From positions 124,001 through 188,000 of the forward strand of contig JAIQGF010000014.1 of assembly GCA_020072845.1 (NCBI GenBank): a DNA stretch of 64,000 nt, in the 5' to 3' direction. Source of the DNA: Terriglobia bacterium (GTDB taxonomy: Bacteria > Acidobacteriota > Terriglobia > Terriglobales > Acidobacteriaceae). Positions 17,350 through 26,970 of the stretch are shown here, piece by piece. A program made the translations under genes and the position numbers. The notes below the pieces were generated by a model. That model worked only from the letters and a program-made list of their open reading frames with translations, made no database searches and had not been told where the DNA came from. The stretch's first letter is position 1. Each line of letters starts with the position of its first letter.

Positions 17350-18120
17350 TTGTTTAGGAATGCGATTGTTCGAATCCCGGGAAGTAATTTTGGAAAGGGG
17401 CTCACCACCGCCGGCCTGGGAGTTCCGCGCTATGACATCGTAGTGCACCAGCATTCACGCTATCGCGAAGCGCTGGAGGAATGCGGCCTCACGATCACAA
17501 CCCTGGACGCCGATCTCCGTTATCCTGACTCGACCTTTGTGGAGGATACCGCGGTACTGACCCCGCGCACCGCGATCTTGACACGACCTGGAGCCGCGAG
17601 CCGCGCGGGCGAGGTCGCTGCGATCCGCGAGACCATCCGCCGCTTCTTTCCGGCCACACTGGAAATTGAGGCGCCGGGAACGCTCGACGGAGGCGACATC
17701 TGCGAGGCTGAAGATCACTTCTTTCTCGGCCTGTCGCACCGCACCAACGAAGGGGGTATCTGGCAACTGGCGGCACATCTTGCCGGTCTGGGTTACACCT
17801 CTTCCGTGATCGATGTACGCGAAATGACCAGCATTCTTCACCTGAAGAGCGGCATCTCCTACATCGGCGACAACACCATGGTCGCGATGGAAGAGCTGGC
17901 GGGAAATAATCTCTTTCGCGACTACGAACTGATTCGAGTTCCCTTGCAGGAAAACTATGCCGCCAACTGCGTTCGCGTGAATCAACGAGTGCTGGTGGCA
18001 GCCGGATATCCGCATCTCACGGCGGAACTTGCCGATCGTGGGTTCAATCCTCTGGTGCTCGATATGTCAGAATTTCAAAAAATGGACGGCGGCCTCAGTT
18101 GCCTTTCATTACGGTTCTAG
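17350..18120 (+). CDS. Dimethylarginine dimethylaminohydrolase / amidinotransferase-family hydrolase
   Basis: A 256-residue member of the guanidino-group-modifying superfamily, matching the DDAH length of about 255. Family features are PDSTFVEDTAVL (Asp/Glu of the substrate pocket), GTLDGGDI, LHLKSGISYIGDNT with the catalytic His, and the catalytic Cys in the C-terminal DGGLSCLSLRF. Expected reaction: hydrolysis of methylated arginine to citrulline and dimethylamine; a related arginine or guanidino substrate is possible. I chose TTG 17350 because GAGGAGG lies 9 bases upstream and the protein then has the family length. Confidence 0.85.
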   Translation: MFRNAIVRIPGSNFGKGLTTAGLGVPRYDIVVHQHSRYREALEECGLTITTLDADLRYPDSTFVEDTAVLTPRTAILTRPGAASRAGEVAAIRETIRRFFPATLEIEAPGTLDGGDICEAEDHFFLGLSHRTNEGGIWQLAAHLAGLGYTSSVIDVREMTSILHLKSGISYIGDNTMVAMEELAGNNLFRDYELIRVPLQENYAANCVRVNQRVLVAAGYPHLTAELADRGFNPLVLDMSEFQKMDGGLSCLSLRF

Positions 18121-18245
18121 CAAATCACACACATGCGTGACCGCCGCCGCTGTCAACCAGCCGGCGCACATCCAGAGTTGTAGTGGAGCGTCCGAGCATA
18201 ACCAGCCCTGGTCGCAGTGCCAACGCTCGCTCGCCGGGAGGCCGT

Positions 18246-19892
18246 ATGTCTGCTCCCTTGCTGCCCATCCGAGAGATCACCGCCAAACTCAATATTCCGG
18301 ATACATTTGTCGAACCCTGGGGTACGCACATCGCCAAGCTGCGGCTGGAACTGTTGTCGGCGCCCCGGCCGCCGGGCCGACGGCGGTTGATTCTGGTCAC
18401 AGCGATGACTTCCACCAGCAGCGGCGAGGGGAAAACGGTCACCTCGATCGGGTTGGCCCAGGCGCTGGAACGGATCGGCAAGACGTCGATCGTAACTCTC
18501 CGGGAGCCGTCGCTGGGGCCCGTGTTCGGATTGAAGGGTGGAGCGACCGGTGGCGGCCGCTCCGAAGTGCTGCCCAGCGAGCGGATCAACCTGCATTTTA
18601 GCGGCGATTTCCATGCAGTAACCTCGGCCCATAACCTGCTCGCGGCGATGCTCGACGCCCACATCCATCACGGGAATGGGTTGCGCGTCGACGTGAAGAA
18701 CGTGCTCTGGCCACGCACGATGGACATGAACGATCGGTCCCTGCGCACAATCGTCAGCGGCTTGGGCGGCCTCATGAACGGGCCGGCACGCGAGACCGGG
18801 TTCGTGATCACGGCCGCCTCGGAGGTGATGGCCATTCTGGGCCTGGCTTGCAGCCGGCAGGATTTGCGGCGACGCTTGGACCAGGTGGTGGTCGCGCTCG
18901 ACTACGATGGCAAAGCCATTCGCGCGCAGGATCTCCATGCAACCGGCGCCATGATGGTGCTGCTGAATGACGCTATCCTGCCGAATCTCGTGCAAACCAC
19001 GGAGCACACGCCGGCCATCATCCATACGGGTCCGTTTGCAAACATCGCACACGGAACCAGCAGCGTGCTGTCACTGCGCATGGCGCTGCAGCTGGCGGAT
19101 TATGTCGTGAACGAGACGGGGTTCGCGGCAGACCTGGGGGCAGAGAAATATTTTGACCTGGTGATGCCCTCCTCCGGCCTGCAGCCGTCGGCCGCCGTAC
19201 TCATCGTCTCCGTGCGATCGATCCTGAGGCAAGGCGGAAAAAACGCCAGCACACTGCCGCTTAGCGCCGGCTTCCAGGCAGGGTTCGAGAACATTGCCAA
19301 GCACATAGATACGCTGCGGAAGTTTGGCGTGCCGGTGGTGGTCGCAATCAACAAGTTCCCGGGCGACACGGTGGAGCAGCTTGCTGCGATCGGCGCCTTC
19401 TGCCGCGAGCTGGGCGTAGAGTCTGCCGTTTCGGAGGTCTATGAACGGGGAGGAGCGGGCGGCATAGACCTGGCCGAAAAGGTCGTCAGTGCAGCTGAAC
19501 AAGCCGGGGTGGGATGCGGCCGCACCCTCTACACGCCCGATCGGCCCCTGCGAGAAAAAATCGAGACGATTGCCCGCGAAGTTTATGGAGCAAGCGACGT
19601 CGCGTTCGAACCCACAGCCCGAAAGAAATTGGACGTCTTCACGCAACGAGGCTACGCGCACTTGCCGGTATGTGTGGCAAAGACCCAGGCCTCCCTGACG
19701 GATGATCCGGAAGTCTTGGGCGCCCCTCGCAATTGGACGTTGACCGTGAGGGACGCCGGGCTGTTCGCTGGAGCCGGCTTTGTTGTGGCCGTGACCGGGG
19801 AGATGATGCTCATGCCCGGTCTGGGCAAATCCCCCCAGGCAGTTCGGGTGGACGTGGACGATGAGACGGGCGCAATTCAGGGCCTGATTTGA
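18246..19892 (+). CDS. fhs: Formate-tetrahydrofolate ligase
   Basis: A 548-residue enzyme (typical length about 556) that makes 10-formyl-THF from formate, ATP and THF. The P-loop is TSTSSGEGKTVTSIGLAQAL. Other family stretches are REPSLGPVFGLKGGATGGG, INLHFSGDFHAVTSAHNLL, HTGPFANIAHGTSSVL and MLMPGLGKSP at the C-terminus. GGGAGG lies 5 bases before ATG 18246. No acetyl-CoA-pathway genes are nearby, so one-carbon folate supply is the safest role. Confidence 0.95.
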   Translation: MSAPLLPIREITAKLNIPDTFVEPWGTHIAKLRLELLSAPRPPGRRRLILVTAMTSTSSGEGKTVTSIGLAQALERIGKTSIVTLREPSLGPVFGLKGGATGGGRSEVLPSERINLHFSGDFHAVTSAHNLLAAMLDAHIHHGNGLRVDVKNVLWPRTMDMNDRSLRTIVSGLGGLMNGPARETGFVITAASEVMAILGLACSRQDLRRRLDQVVVALDYDGKAIRAQDLHATGAMMVLLNDAILPNLVQTTEHTPAIIHTGPFANIAHGTSSVLSLRMALQLADYVVNETGFAADLGAEKYFDLVMPSSGLQPSAAVLIVSVRSILRQGGKNASTLPLSAGFQAGFENIAKHIDTLRKFGVPVVVAINKFPGDTVEQLAAIGAFCRELGVESAVSEVYERGGAGGIDLAEKVVSAAEQAGVGCGRTLYTPDRPLREKIETIAREVYGASDVAFEPTARKKLDVFTQRGYAHLPVCVAKTQASLTDDPEVLGAPRNWTLTVRDAGLFAGAGFVVAVTGEMMLMPGLGKSPQAVRVDVDDETGAIQGLI

Positions 19893-19990
19893 CAGTGGAA
19901 CGCAAACATCAGGGCAGTTTTGAAGAATGATCGGGCCGGCGACACGCCTGTCTCCCGCTAGTGGACACAAGCGGCGAAAAATTGCGGAAC

Positions 19991-20209
19991 TTACAGCATC
20001 CAGTTCCGCGGTTCGGCCTTGGGCGGTTGTGGTTTACCTGCATCTGTAGTCGGTTTGGCAACTGCAGTTTGCCTGGAGATCGACCGCTTGGTCGGACCCC
20101 TTCGTGGCCGCTCGATGTTGAAATGTCCGGGCATCGCAGGTGGATTGTGCGACCGATTGGACGCGCGATTTGCCTGACATGTATGAGGCGTAGGTTGCTT
20201 ACTCGACAT
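19991..20209 (-). CDS. Small basic Pro/Asn-rich hypothetical protein
   Basis: A 72-residue frame with AGGAG four bases before ATG 20209, which is the main support. The product is basic and rich in Pro, Arg and Ser with no recognised domain. It lies 36 bases after the TonB-like gene on the same strand and could be cotranscribed. Outside it, the 19.9-20.2 kb gap shows nothing else. Confidence 0.4.
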   Translation of the reverse strand: MSSKQPTPHTCQANRASNRSHNPPAMPGHFNIERPRRGPTKRSISRQTAVAKPTTDAGKPQPPKAEPRNWML

Positions 20210-20245
20210 GTTCTCCTACTCGCTGATTACGCTGGCTGCCGAAGT

Positions 20246-21142
20246 TCAATAGAGCCGGAAATTAACCTCCACATTGATCTGCACTGCCACCGGAACACCG
20301 TCTTTGCGGGCGGGCTCGAATCGCCAAGTGCGAATGGCTTCGATCGCTTTCTCATCCAGGCCCATCCCAAGTGTCCGCTGAACGCGGATCTTTTGCGTGT
20401 GTCCGTCCGACCCCACGATGAGCCATAGAACCACCGTACCCTGATACTTGGCCTTGCGCGCTTCCTCGGAGAATTCCGGATCGGGCGCGTAGATAACGCG
20501 CGGCGCAGTGACGCCGCCGCCGACGCGATACACGCCACCCCCCATTCCCCCGCCCCAGCCCGGTCCGACGCCGGGACCCCGGCCAGAGCCCACGCCGCCG
20601 CCGCTCCCGCTCCCGATTCCCCCGCCCGAGCCGGTTCCGCTCGATGGTGGTCCCAACACAGACGACAGCGGGTCCCCGAGCGGACCAGCCTGCTGCGGCA
20701 GTTGAAGTTCGGGCGGGACGACCACGGTGGGCTCGGCGACGAGCTTCGGAGTCTCATTGCGAATCACCACCATGGGAGGCGTGATCTGCTCGCGCGAGAA
20801 TTTCGGCAACACGCCTTTGGATGCCGCCAGCTTGTCCCGATCTCCGCCGCCACCGCCGCCGCCTGCTCTTGTCGCTGCGGGCGGGAGCAGATACGGGCTC
20901 ACATCCGACACCAGCCCGATCACCTGCTGCTTAATTTCGCTGCGGTGATGCATCACGTAAGTGCCTGAGGTCAGAAGCACCACGATGGCGAGCACGTGTA
21001 CGAGAAAAGACAAAACGAAGGTACTGGGGCGAGTCGTGTAGAGCCCGTAACCCTCGCCGAAGAGGGTGGGCAGAACGGTCGGCTCCGGGGCAGAGCACGC
21101 CTGCGGGTGCTCCGCAATTCGAGGCGAAGCAAACCCGATCAT
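20246..21142 (-). CDS. TonB-family energy transducer
   Basis: A 298-residue protein with an N-terminal cytoplasmic segment of about 40 residues, one membrane helix near residues 42-62, a long periplasmic linker and a C-terminal TonB_C domain (PEFSEEARKAKYQGTVVLWL through TWRFEPARKDGVPVAV). The linker is unusual: instead of Pro-Lys repeats it has poly-Gly and Gly-Ser-rich stretches around residues 93-99 and 165-205. It should pass proton-motive energy to outer-membrane transporters. No ExbB/ExbD genes are nearby. Confidence 0.85.
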   Translation of the reverse strand: MIGFASPRIAEHPQACSAPEPTVLPTLFGEGYGLYTTRPSTFVLSFLVHVLAIVVLLTSGTYVMHHRSEIKQQVIGLVSDVSPYLLPPAATRAGGGGGGGDRDKLAASKGVLPKFSREQITPPMVVIRNETPKLVAEPTVVVPPELQLPQQAGPLGDPLSSVLGPPSSGTGSGGGIGSGSGGGVGSGRGPGVGPGWGGGMGGGVYRVGGGVTAPRVIYAPDPEFSEEARKAKYQGTVVLWLIVGSDGHTQKIRVQRTLGMGLDEKAIEAIRTWRFEPARKDGVPVAVQINVEVNFRLY

Positions 21143-21343
21143 TGTGATTCAAGTATAGCTCCGGAAGCGCCTCGTCTCTTGTCAACTTCACTCTTGTGGA
21201 TAGCGCTCCCGTTCCCGGCGTGGGAAATGCGTCCGTATACGTGGTTCCCAATTCGGTCGGTGAACGGTCGTCAGGTTGAGTCCGCGTCACCGGCCCAGGC
21301 CTGATCGGAAGCAGGGAGAGACCGATCAGCGCGCCGCTTCTGT

Positions 21344-21535
21344 CTACAGCATGCCGCCTGTGCTCACTGTCAGCATGTTTAAGGCGGTTTCAATCCTCAG
21401 AATGGCTTCCTCGAGTTCGGGGTGCTGGTCGAGTCTTTTGCGCAAACTGTCGAGCAGCCGATGTGCCTCCTCGAGATGCCGGGCCGCGTCTGCCTGTTGT
21501 TCCGGTGAAGGCGGGTTGGTTGGCGTTTCGGTCAT
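21344..21535 (-). CDS. Small DUF-like helical protein
   Basis: A 63-residue acidic helical protein. GGAGG is placed 6 bases before ATG 21535, which makes the gene credible despite its size. The segment AARHLEEAHRLLDSLRKRL is amphipathic. It may be a small regulatory or dimerising protein; the family is not recognised. Confidence 0.55.
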   Translation of the reverse strand: MTETPTNPPSPEQQADAARHLEEAHRLLDSLRKRLDQHPELEEAILRIETALNMLTVSTGGML

Positions 21536-21579
21536 TTCAGTCCTCCGTGTGCGCCTCAGCAGTCGTGCACCGGCCAGCT

Positions 21580-22869
21580 CTAGTTCCGATACCAGTCATC
21601 GCGGACCAGGGGTAGCCGGCTGTCGCCGCGCTCGGGTTTCGCCAGCAACGTCTGATAGATGTTCACCCGCCCGCTCGCGAAGCGATGCGCCGAGCCTGCC
21701 ATGTATAGTCTCCAGATGCGATAGGTGCTGTCATCCGTGATGCGGCGCGCTTGCTCGGCATGGTCCTCGAGTCTCTGCACCCACCGTTTCAGGGTCAACG
21801 TGTAATGCTCGCGCAGGCTCTCCACATCCCTCACCTCGAAACCGCTGATTTCCGCCGCATGCAAACTCTCGTTGATGGGCACTAACTCGCCATCCGGAAA
21901 CACGTACGCGGCGGAAAACGATGCCTTGGGCAGAGGCCATGTCGCCGAGTAGGCGATCCCGTGGTTCAGGAACACGCCCCCGCCTTTCAGCAGCCGCCAT
22001 GCGCGCGAGAAGTATTCAGGCAGCCGTTTCTTGCCCACGTGTTCAAACATGCCCACGCTGACGATCTTGTCATACTGTTGGCTGCCATCGAGGTCACGAT
22101 AGTCGCGGAGCTCGACGCGGCACCGGCTCTCCAGCCCGGCCGCGCGAATCCGCTCCCCGGCCACCTCTGCCTGCTTCGCGCTGAGAGTGATTCCATACGC
22201 ATCCACGCCATAGTGCTCCGCCGCGTGCTGGACGAGAGCACCCCAGCCGCAGCCGATATCCAGCAGACGTTCGCCCCGGCACAGCCGCAGTTTTCGGCAG
22301 ATGTAGTCCAGCTTGCGCACCTGCGCCGCGTCCAGATCATCTTGCGCAGTCTGAAAATAGGCACAGGAATAAACCAGCCGTGAATCGAGCCAGAGCGCGT
22401 AGAACTCGGTGGGCAGGTCGTAGTGATAGCGGATCGCCTGCCGATCGCGGCCTTTGGAATGGAGCCAGCCATGGAGGCGGGGCGCCCGGCGAAGCAGCCG
22501 CAGGTGACCGCTCGGCGGCAATCTGCGTACGAGCGCTCCCATGCGAAGACGTTCCGCCAGCGAAAATTCCTGGCGCAGAAGATAGTCACCGAATTCAAGA
22601 GCTGTGCCGATGTCGCCCGCAATATCGAATTCGTCGTTTACGTAGGCTTCGCCCATCCCCTGCTCGTTGGGAAGATCGCACATCTGCCGCACTGCGTCGG
22701 GATGCTTGATGACGAGAGTGCAGCGCGGTTGGCCGGCGCCGCACGTGCTTCCGTCCCACAATCGGATCTGCAAGTCGGCTTTGCCGTAGCCCGCGAGAAG
22801 AGTTTCGAAGAGCTCGATTGCGGCTTGGGCCGGAACTTCTCTGACGACATTTTTGGCCAACGCGCCCAT
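21580..22869 (-). CDS. cfa: Cyclopropane-fatty-acyl-phospholipid synthase
   Basis: A 429-residue SAM-dependent methyltransferase of the CFA/mycolic-acid cyclopropane family. It is expected to methylenate cis double bonds of membrane phospholipid chains. The N-terminal domain is followed by RYHYDLPTEFYALWLD, the SAM motif DIGCGWGALVQHAAEHYG, GITLSAKQ, VGMFEHVGKKRLPEYF and VFPDGELVPI. ATG 22869 is chosen because GAGGAGG precedes it by about 8 bases. The open frame runs further upstream over the archease remnant. Confidence 0.92.
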   Translation of the reverse strand: MGALAKNVVREVPAQAAIELFETLLAGYGKADLQIRLWDGSTCGAGQPRCTLVIKHPDAVRQMCDLPNEQGMGEAYVNDEFDIAGDIGTALEFGDYLLRQEFSLAERLRMGALVRRLPPSGHLRLLRRAPRLHGWLHSKGRDRQAIRYHYDLPTEFYALWLDSRLVYSCAYFQTAQDDLDAAQVRKLDYICRKLRLCRGERLLDIGCGWGALVQHAAEHYGVDAYGITLSAKQAEVAGERIRAAGLESRCRVELRDYRDLDGSQQYDKIVSVGMFEHVGKKRLPEYFSRAWRLLKGGGVFLNHGIAYSATWPLPKASFSAAYVFPDGELVPINESLHAAEISGFEVRDVESLREHYTLTLKRWVQRLEDHAEQARRITDDSTYRIWRLYMAGSAHRFASGRVNIYQTLLAKPERGDSRLPLVRDDWYRN

Positions 22870-22954
22870 GAGTCTCACCTCCTCGGCTGCCTCGAGGTGC
22901 AGGTCACTTTTGCCTGGATACGATCTTGCCGCAGGATCCGGCCAAGTGCAACCT

Positions 22955-23155
22955 TCAGCGGGCGCCTGTCGCCAAAATTCCGAATTGGCACAAATGGTCA
23001 GCGAAGGCTTCACCACCGGCCTCGCTGCCGATGGCAGCCTGCACCGTCGTCATTGCCCAAGCGGCGTTGGTGAACAACTCGCCCAGATTGCGCCCTCGGA
23101 CCCGGAGGGCGCGGTCGGCGGCATGTTCGATCTCCTTATTAAACCACAGGCACAC
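22955..23155 (-). pseudogene. Archease N-terminal fragment
   Basis: From GTG 23155, the first 36 residues (FNKEIEHAADRALRVRGRN, then LGELFTNAAWAM) match the start of archease proteins (EHTAD...LEELF.NAA.AM), which assist the RNA ligase RtcB. Archeases are about 140 residues. Here the similarity ends and the frame stops after 66 residues, so the conserved C-terminal half with its metal-binding Asp residues is missing. It overlaps the end of the radical SAM gene by 17 bases. No rtcB is in the window. Confidence 0.5.
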
Positions 23156-24239
23156 TGGCGTCAGCGCCGCCACTGGATGGGCGGACACGACCGTCGATCC
23201 GATTCAGGCCACAAGCAGCGGCACAGGTGAAGGCATCTGCCATCTCCCGCCGCGTGACGCAACGGGCGATCTTGCCGTAATGATCCTGGTCGACGCAGCC
23301 GGCGGGATGGTACTGCGACATCAGGTTGACGTAGGTGTCGGGTCCGAGTTCCTGGGCAATCCAGCGCAGGACGTGCGGCGTACCCGCCAGGCCGTCCGGC
23401 ATCACGAGGTGCCGCAGCAGAACACCGCGCGAGGCAATGCCATCTTGATCGAGAACCAACGGACCGACCTGACGATGCATTTCCTTGATCGCGGTACGGG
23501 CGGCCTCGGGGTAATCGGCGGCGTGGGAACAACACGTGGCGACATCCGCGTCCCAGTACTTGAAATCCGGCATGTAGATATCCACCACGCCGTCCAGCAG
23601 AGCGAGCGCGTCCAGAGAGTCGTAGCCGCTTGTGTTGTACACCAGGGGAAGATGCAAACCCGCTTCCACTGCCAGCAGCAGCGCTTCCAGGATTTGCGGG
23701 ACGACGTGCGAAGGCGTCACCAGGTTGATGTTGTGACAGCCGCGTTTCTGCAGGGCAAGAAACATTGCCGCCAACTCCGGCGCGGTGGTGGCCCGTCCTT
23801 CACCGCCCCAGCTTATTTCGTAGTTCTGGCAGAACACGCAACGGAGATTGCAGTACGCGAAGAAGACGGTTCCCGATCCGCGGGCGCCGCTGAGGCATCG
23901 TTCTTCACCGAAATGCGGACCGTAGCTACTAACAATGGCGTGGCGGCCGGTGCGGCAAACGGAGGTTTCGTCGTTCAGCCGGTCCGCACCGCATCGCCGG
24001 GGACACAACTTGCAGCCGGCGAGCGCGGCGACGGCGCGTTCGACCCGGCCGCGCAGTTCACCGTTCTTCCACAGCTCAAGGTACGCCGCTTCAAACGGAC
24101 GGCGATCCCGCGCATGTTTCCGCAGTGCCATAGGACCCGGGTGGACCAAAGCGATTCCAGTTCTTGGGACGAGAAGAAAATAGGCGCGGTGAGTGCGGCG
24201 GAGCGACATTCCCCCGTTGGGCACCGCGCCCGTGCTCAC
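23139..24239 (-). CDS. Radical SAM protein, PflX-like
   Basis: A 366-residue protein with the radical SAM motif CNLRCVFCQN (C-x3-C-x2-C) and an N-terminal Cys-rich element CKLCPRRCG, as in the COG1313 family of pyruvate-formate-lyase-activase homologues. The partner glycyl radical enzyme or true substrate of this family is uncertain. A GTG at 24239 overlaps the stop of the aldo/keto reductase gene (GTGA), suggesting coupling. Later ATGs at 24209 and 24131 are possible starts and would trim poorly conserved residues. Confidence 0.82.
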   Translation of the reverse strand: MSTGAVPNGGMSLRRTHRAYFLLVPRTGIALVHPGPMALRKHARDRRPFEAAYLELWKNGELRGRVERAVAALAGCKLCPRRCGADRLNDETSVCRTGRHAIVSSYGPHFGEERCLSGARGSGTVFFAYCNLRCVFCQNYEISWGGEGRATTAPELAAMFLALQKRGCHNINLVTPSHVVPQILEALLLAVEAGLHLPLVYNTSGYDSLDALALLDGVVDIYMPDFKYWDADVATCCSHAADYPEAARTAIKEMHRQVGPLVLDQDGIASRGVLLRHLVMPDGLAGTPHVLRWIAQELGPDTYVNLMSQYHPAGCVDQDHYGKIARCVTRREMADAFTCAAACGLNRIDGRVRPSSGGADASVPVV

Positions 24240-25282
24240 GAGCTCCAGCGGCGGAAAAAGAGCGCTTCGCGCGCAATCGGCGCGGCTTTCGCCGTCAATG
24301 CGGCCCGCTGTTGTTCGCTGAGGGGCGTGAACTCGCGCGCGAGCTGGACATTTTCGGCCAACTGCTCGACCGAATCACACCCGATTATCACGGTGCTGAC
24401 CGGCAGCGACAGCACATAGTAAAACGCGTCCCGGATGCCCAGTGGGCCGGGCTGCTTTTTCCCCGGCGCATACGGCCCGACCGCGGGCCAGTTCGACAGC
24501 AGGCGCCCGCGCGCGGGAATCTTCATGCCGATGATGCCCATCTGTTTTTCCACCGCCATCGGGAGCAGTTTTTGCTCGAAGCTGAGGTGGTGCGGGTCGG
24601 CCGCGTTGACCGCCATGAGAATCTGGTCGAAGGGAAACCGCCGCAAGCATTCCATGAGCACTTCCGGATCGGTGTGGCCGGTCACGCCGAGGAAGCGCAC
24701 CAGCTTCTGCTCGCGCGCTTGCTGCATCGCCTCGATGGCGCCGCCTTTGGCGAAGATCTGGTCCACATCGTCCATGGAGCTGACGTGGTGCAGTTGCCAC
24801 GCGTCGAGGTGGTCGGTGTTGAGCAAGCGCAGGGATTCCTCCAGCAGTTTGAGCGAGCCGTCGCGGGTACGGTCGTGCGTCTTACTGGCGAGATAGACCT
24901 CCTTCCGGCGACGCTTCATCACCTGACCGATGTAGCGCTGGCTCCAGCGTTCGCTTCCTCCGTACCGTGGCGCGGTATCGATGTAGTTGATGCCGAGATC
25001 GATCGCCTTCTCGACAATGGCGACCGCCTCCGCCTCTTTATTGGGCTGCTCGACGGTGGCCTGCCCGCCGAGACTGAAGATACCTACGCGGAACCCGGTG
25101 CGACCCAGATTGCGCGTCGGCAGTGCCTGCGGCGTCGCCGGGTTGAAGGGCAGCAGCGGCTCGGCAATCGCTACTTTCTCGGCCATGCCCTCCGCCACCA
25201 GTCCCGCCGTCAGCGCGCCCGTCGCCTTCATAAAATTGCGCCGCGAACTCGAACTGGGCTTCCCATTTGCCTCGCTGCTCAT
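24236..25282 (-). CDS. Aldo/keto reductase with Tat signal
   Basis: A 348-residue protein starting at ATG 25282 (GGGAGG 5 bases upstream). The N-terminus contains a twin-arginine motif in SSRRNFMKATGAL followed by a hydrophobic stretch, so it is probably exported folded. The mature part is an aldo/keto reductase: GRTGFRVGIFSLGG, the catalytic set around NYIDTAPRYGGSE (Asp, Tyr), ASKTHDRTRDG (Lys) and WQLHHVSS (His). Substrate unknown. It is coupled to the PflX-like gene downstream. Confidence 0.86.
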   Translation of the reverse strand: MSSEANGKPSSSSRRNFMKATGALTAGLVAEGMAEKVAIAEPLLPFNPATPQALPTRNLGRTGFRVGIFSLGGQATVEQPNKEAEAVAIVEKAIDLGINYIDTAPRYGGSERWSQRYIGQVMKRRRKEVYLASKTHDRTRDGSLKLLEESLRLLNTDHLDAWQLHHVSSMDDVDQIFAKGGAIEAMQQAREQKLVRFLGVTGHTDPEVLMECLRRFPFDQILMAVNAADPHHLSFEQKLLPMAVEKQMGIIGMKIPARGRLLSNWPAVGPYAPGKKQPGPLGIRDAFYYVLSLPVSTVIIGCDSVEQLAENVQLAREFTPLSEQQRAALTAKAAPIAREALFFRRWSS

Positions 25283-25400
25283 GATTGCCTCCCGCACCGC
25301 TGTTTGCCCGGCAAGTTCGACCGTCAGTTGCTGAGGCGATCGGTGAATCTGCCGGCGCCAGCGCATTTTGCCTGACAATGATGACTCACGCCGGCCACGT

Positions 25401-25441
25401 GGGAGTCACAGATTGCGGTAACCGTCACTTTAATGACTCCC
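25401..25441. promoter_or_regulatory. Interrupted inverted repeat upstream of the B12-radical SAM gene
   Basis: GGGAGTCA (25401-25408) and TGACTCCC (25434-25441) are perfect inverted 8-mers. A further TGACTC is at 25382-25387 and a central GGTAACC lies between the arms. They sit in the 306-base divergent gap between the aldo/keto reductase and the radical SAM gene, about 150 bases before the latter. Apart from this I see nothing in the gap. A regulator site is possible but unproven. Confidence 0.3.
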
Positions 25442-25588
25442 GAAACGGAACGGCATTCGCACATACCGAAGTTGCCGAGTGTGCAGCGGCACGTAATCGT
25501 GGGAAGCTTAGAGACAGACGAAAAGCGTTGCACGCTTGTTCAAAGCTTCGCCAATGCCGTCCGCCTACGCTTGGCCGGGGAAATAATC

Positions 25589-26839
25589 GTGAGGGTGCTG
25601 TTCATCTCGAGCAACAACGTAACCAGCGGCCTGGAAACGCCCTTGCCGCTGGGCTTGGCGTGCGTTACCGCCGCGACGGAGAAGGCCGGGCATGAAGTGC
25701 GGCTATTGGCGCTGGCGTCGGAAGCCACTTGGGAAACAGCGATCCGGAATGCGATCGCGCAACTGCACCCCGACATCATCGGCATCTCGGTCAGGAACAT
25801 TGACGACCAGAACATGCAGGGCGCGCACTTCTTCCTCGCACCATTAAGACAATTGGTTGCGGTTTGTCGCAAGGTTTCGCGTGCTCCCGTCGTCTTGGGG
25901 GGCGCCGGCTATAGCATTTTCCCCGGAAGCGCTTTGACATTCCTGGGCGCCGACTTCGGAATTCAGGGCGAAGGTGAGATCACGTTTCCCGCTCTGTTGT
26001 CCTGGCTGGAAACGGGCCGTCGAACCGCTGTGCCACCCGGCGTGTATCTGCCGAATCGCGCGGCCCTCCAACGAAGCTATGTCGAACACTTGGACACGCT
26101 GTGTTTGCCGGAACCTCGCTTGTGGTTGGACTCCACCGATACGGCGGCGCGAGTTCCGGTGCAGAGCCGGCGCGGTTGCCCGCTGGATTGCGTCTTTTGC
26201 TCCACCAGCGCCATTGAGGGCAAACCGGTGCGCAAGCGGTCACCGGAATTGGTGGCCGCATGGATCGCCGAAGTCTGCGCACGAGGATTCCGGAACTTCC
26301 ATTTCGTGGACAATACTTTCAATCTCCCGCCGTCCTACGCCAAAGACCTGTGTCGCAGAGTGATCGACTCAGGACTTGGCCTCGACTGGTGGGCCATTGT
26401 CTACCCGAAATGGGTTGACCTTGAGTTGGTGCGGTTGATGGCCAAGGCAGGGTGCACGCAGATAAGCCTGGGATTCGAAAGCGGGTCGGAACCCATACTT
26501 CAGATGTTGAACAAGCGGTTTCATTGCACCGAAGTCCAAATCATCTCCGAGATGTTTGCCGACGCGGGCATCGAGAGGTTCGGTTTTCTGTTGCTCGGTG
26601 GACCGGGTGAGACCAGAGACACCGTCGAGGAGAGTCTGGCGTTTGCCGAGTCGCTGCATCTCGATTTTCTGAAGATCACTGTGGGAATACGAATCTACCC
26701 GCACACACCGCTCGCAGCCCGGGCGGTGGCGGACGGTGTCGTGAGAGCAGATGACGATCTGCTTTCTCCACGATTTTATTTGGCTGCCTCGCTGCGGGAC
26801 TGGCTGCCCGAACGCGTGGCTCAGATGGCGGCATCTTGA
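25589..26839 (+). CDS. Cobalamin-binding-domain radical SAM protein
   Basis: A 416-residue class B radical SAM protein. The N-terminal half is a Rossmann-like B12-binding domain (VRVLFISSNN, PDIIGISVRNID, VVLGGAGYSIFP). The radical SAM core begins with SRRGCPLDCVFCST (C-x3-C-x2-C), followed by HFVDNTFNLP and SLGFESGSEPIL. GTG 25589 is chosen because GGGGA precedes it and the first strand follows at once. Such proteins methylate or rearrange unreactive carbons. The substrate is not evident. Confidence 0.85.
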   Translation: MRVLFISSNNVTSGLETPLPLGLACVTAATEKAGHEVRLLALASEATWETAIRNAIAQLHPDIIGISVRNIDDQNMQGAHFFLAPLRQLVAVCRKVSRAPVVLGGAGYSIFPGSALTFLGADFGIQGEGEITFPALLSWLETGRRTAVPPGVYLPNRAALQRSYVEHLDTLCLPEPRLWLDSTDTAARVPVQSRRGCPLDCVFCSTSAIEGKPVRKRSPELVAAWIAEVCARGFRNFHFVDNTFNLPPSYAKDLCRRVIDSGLGLDWWAIVYPKWVDLELVRLMAKAGCTQISLGFESGSEPILQMLNKRFHCTEVQIISEMFADAGIERFGFLLLGGPGETRDTVEESLAFAESLHLDFLKITVGIRIYPHTPLAARAVADGVVRADDDLLSPRFYLAASLRDWLPERVAQMAAS

Positions 26840-26970
26840 CTCGAAGTGGACATCACCTGATCGAGCGCGGCGCCGGCTCGTAGGCGAGTCCGCTAGTCCC
26901 AACATGGCTTGAGAGCCCGATCGACTCAATCTGCGTAGCAGTCCGGACAGAATTTGATGTGGAGGTCTAT

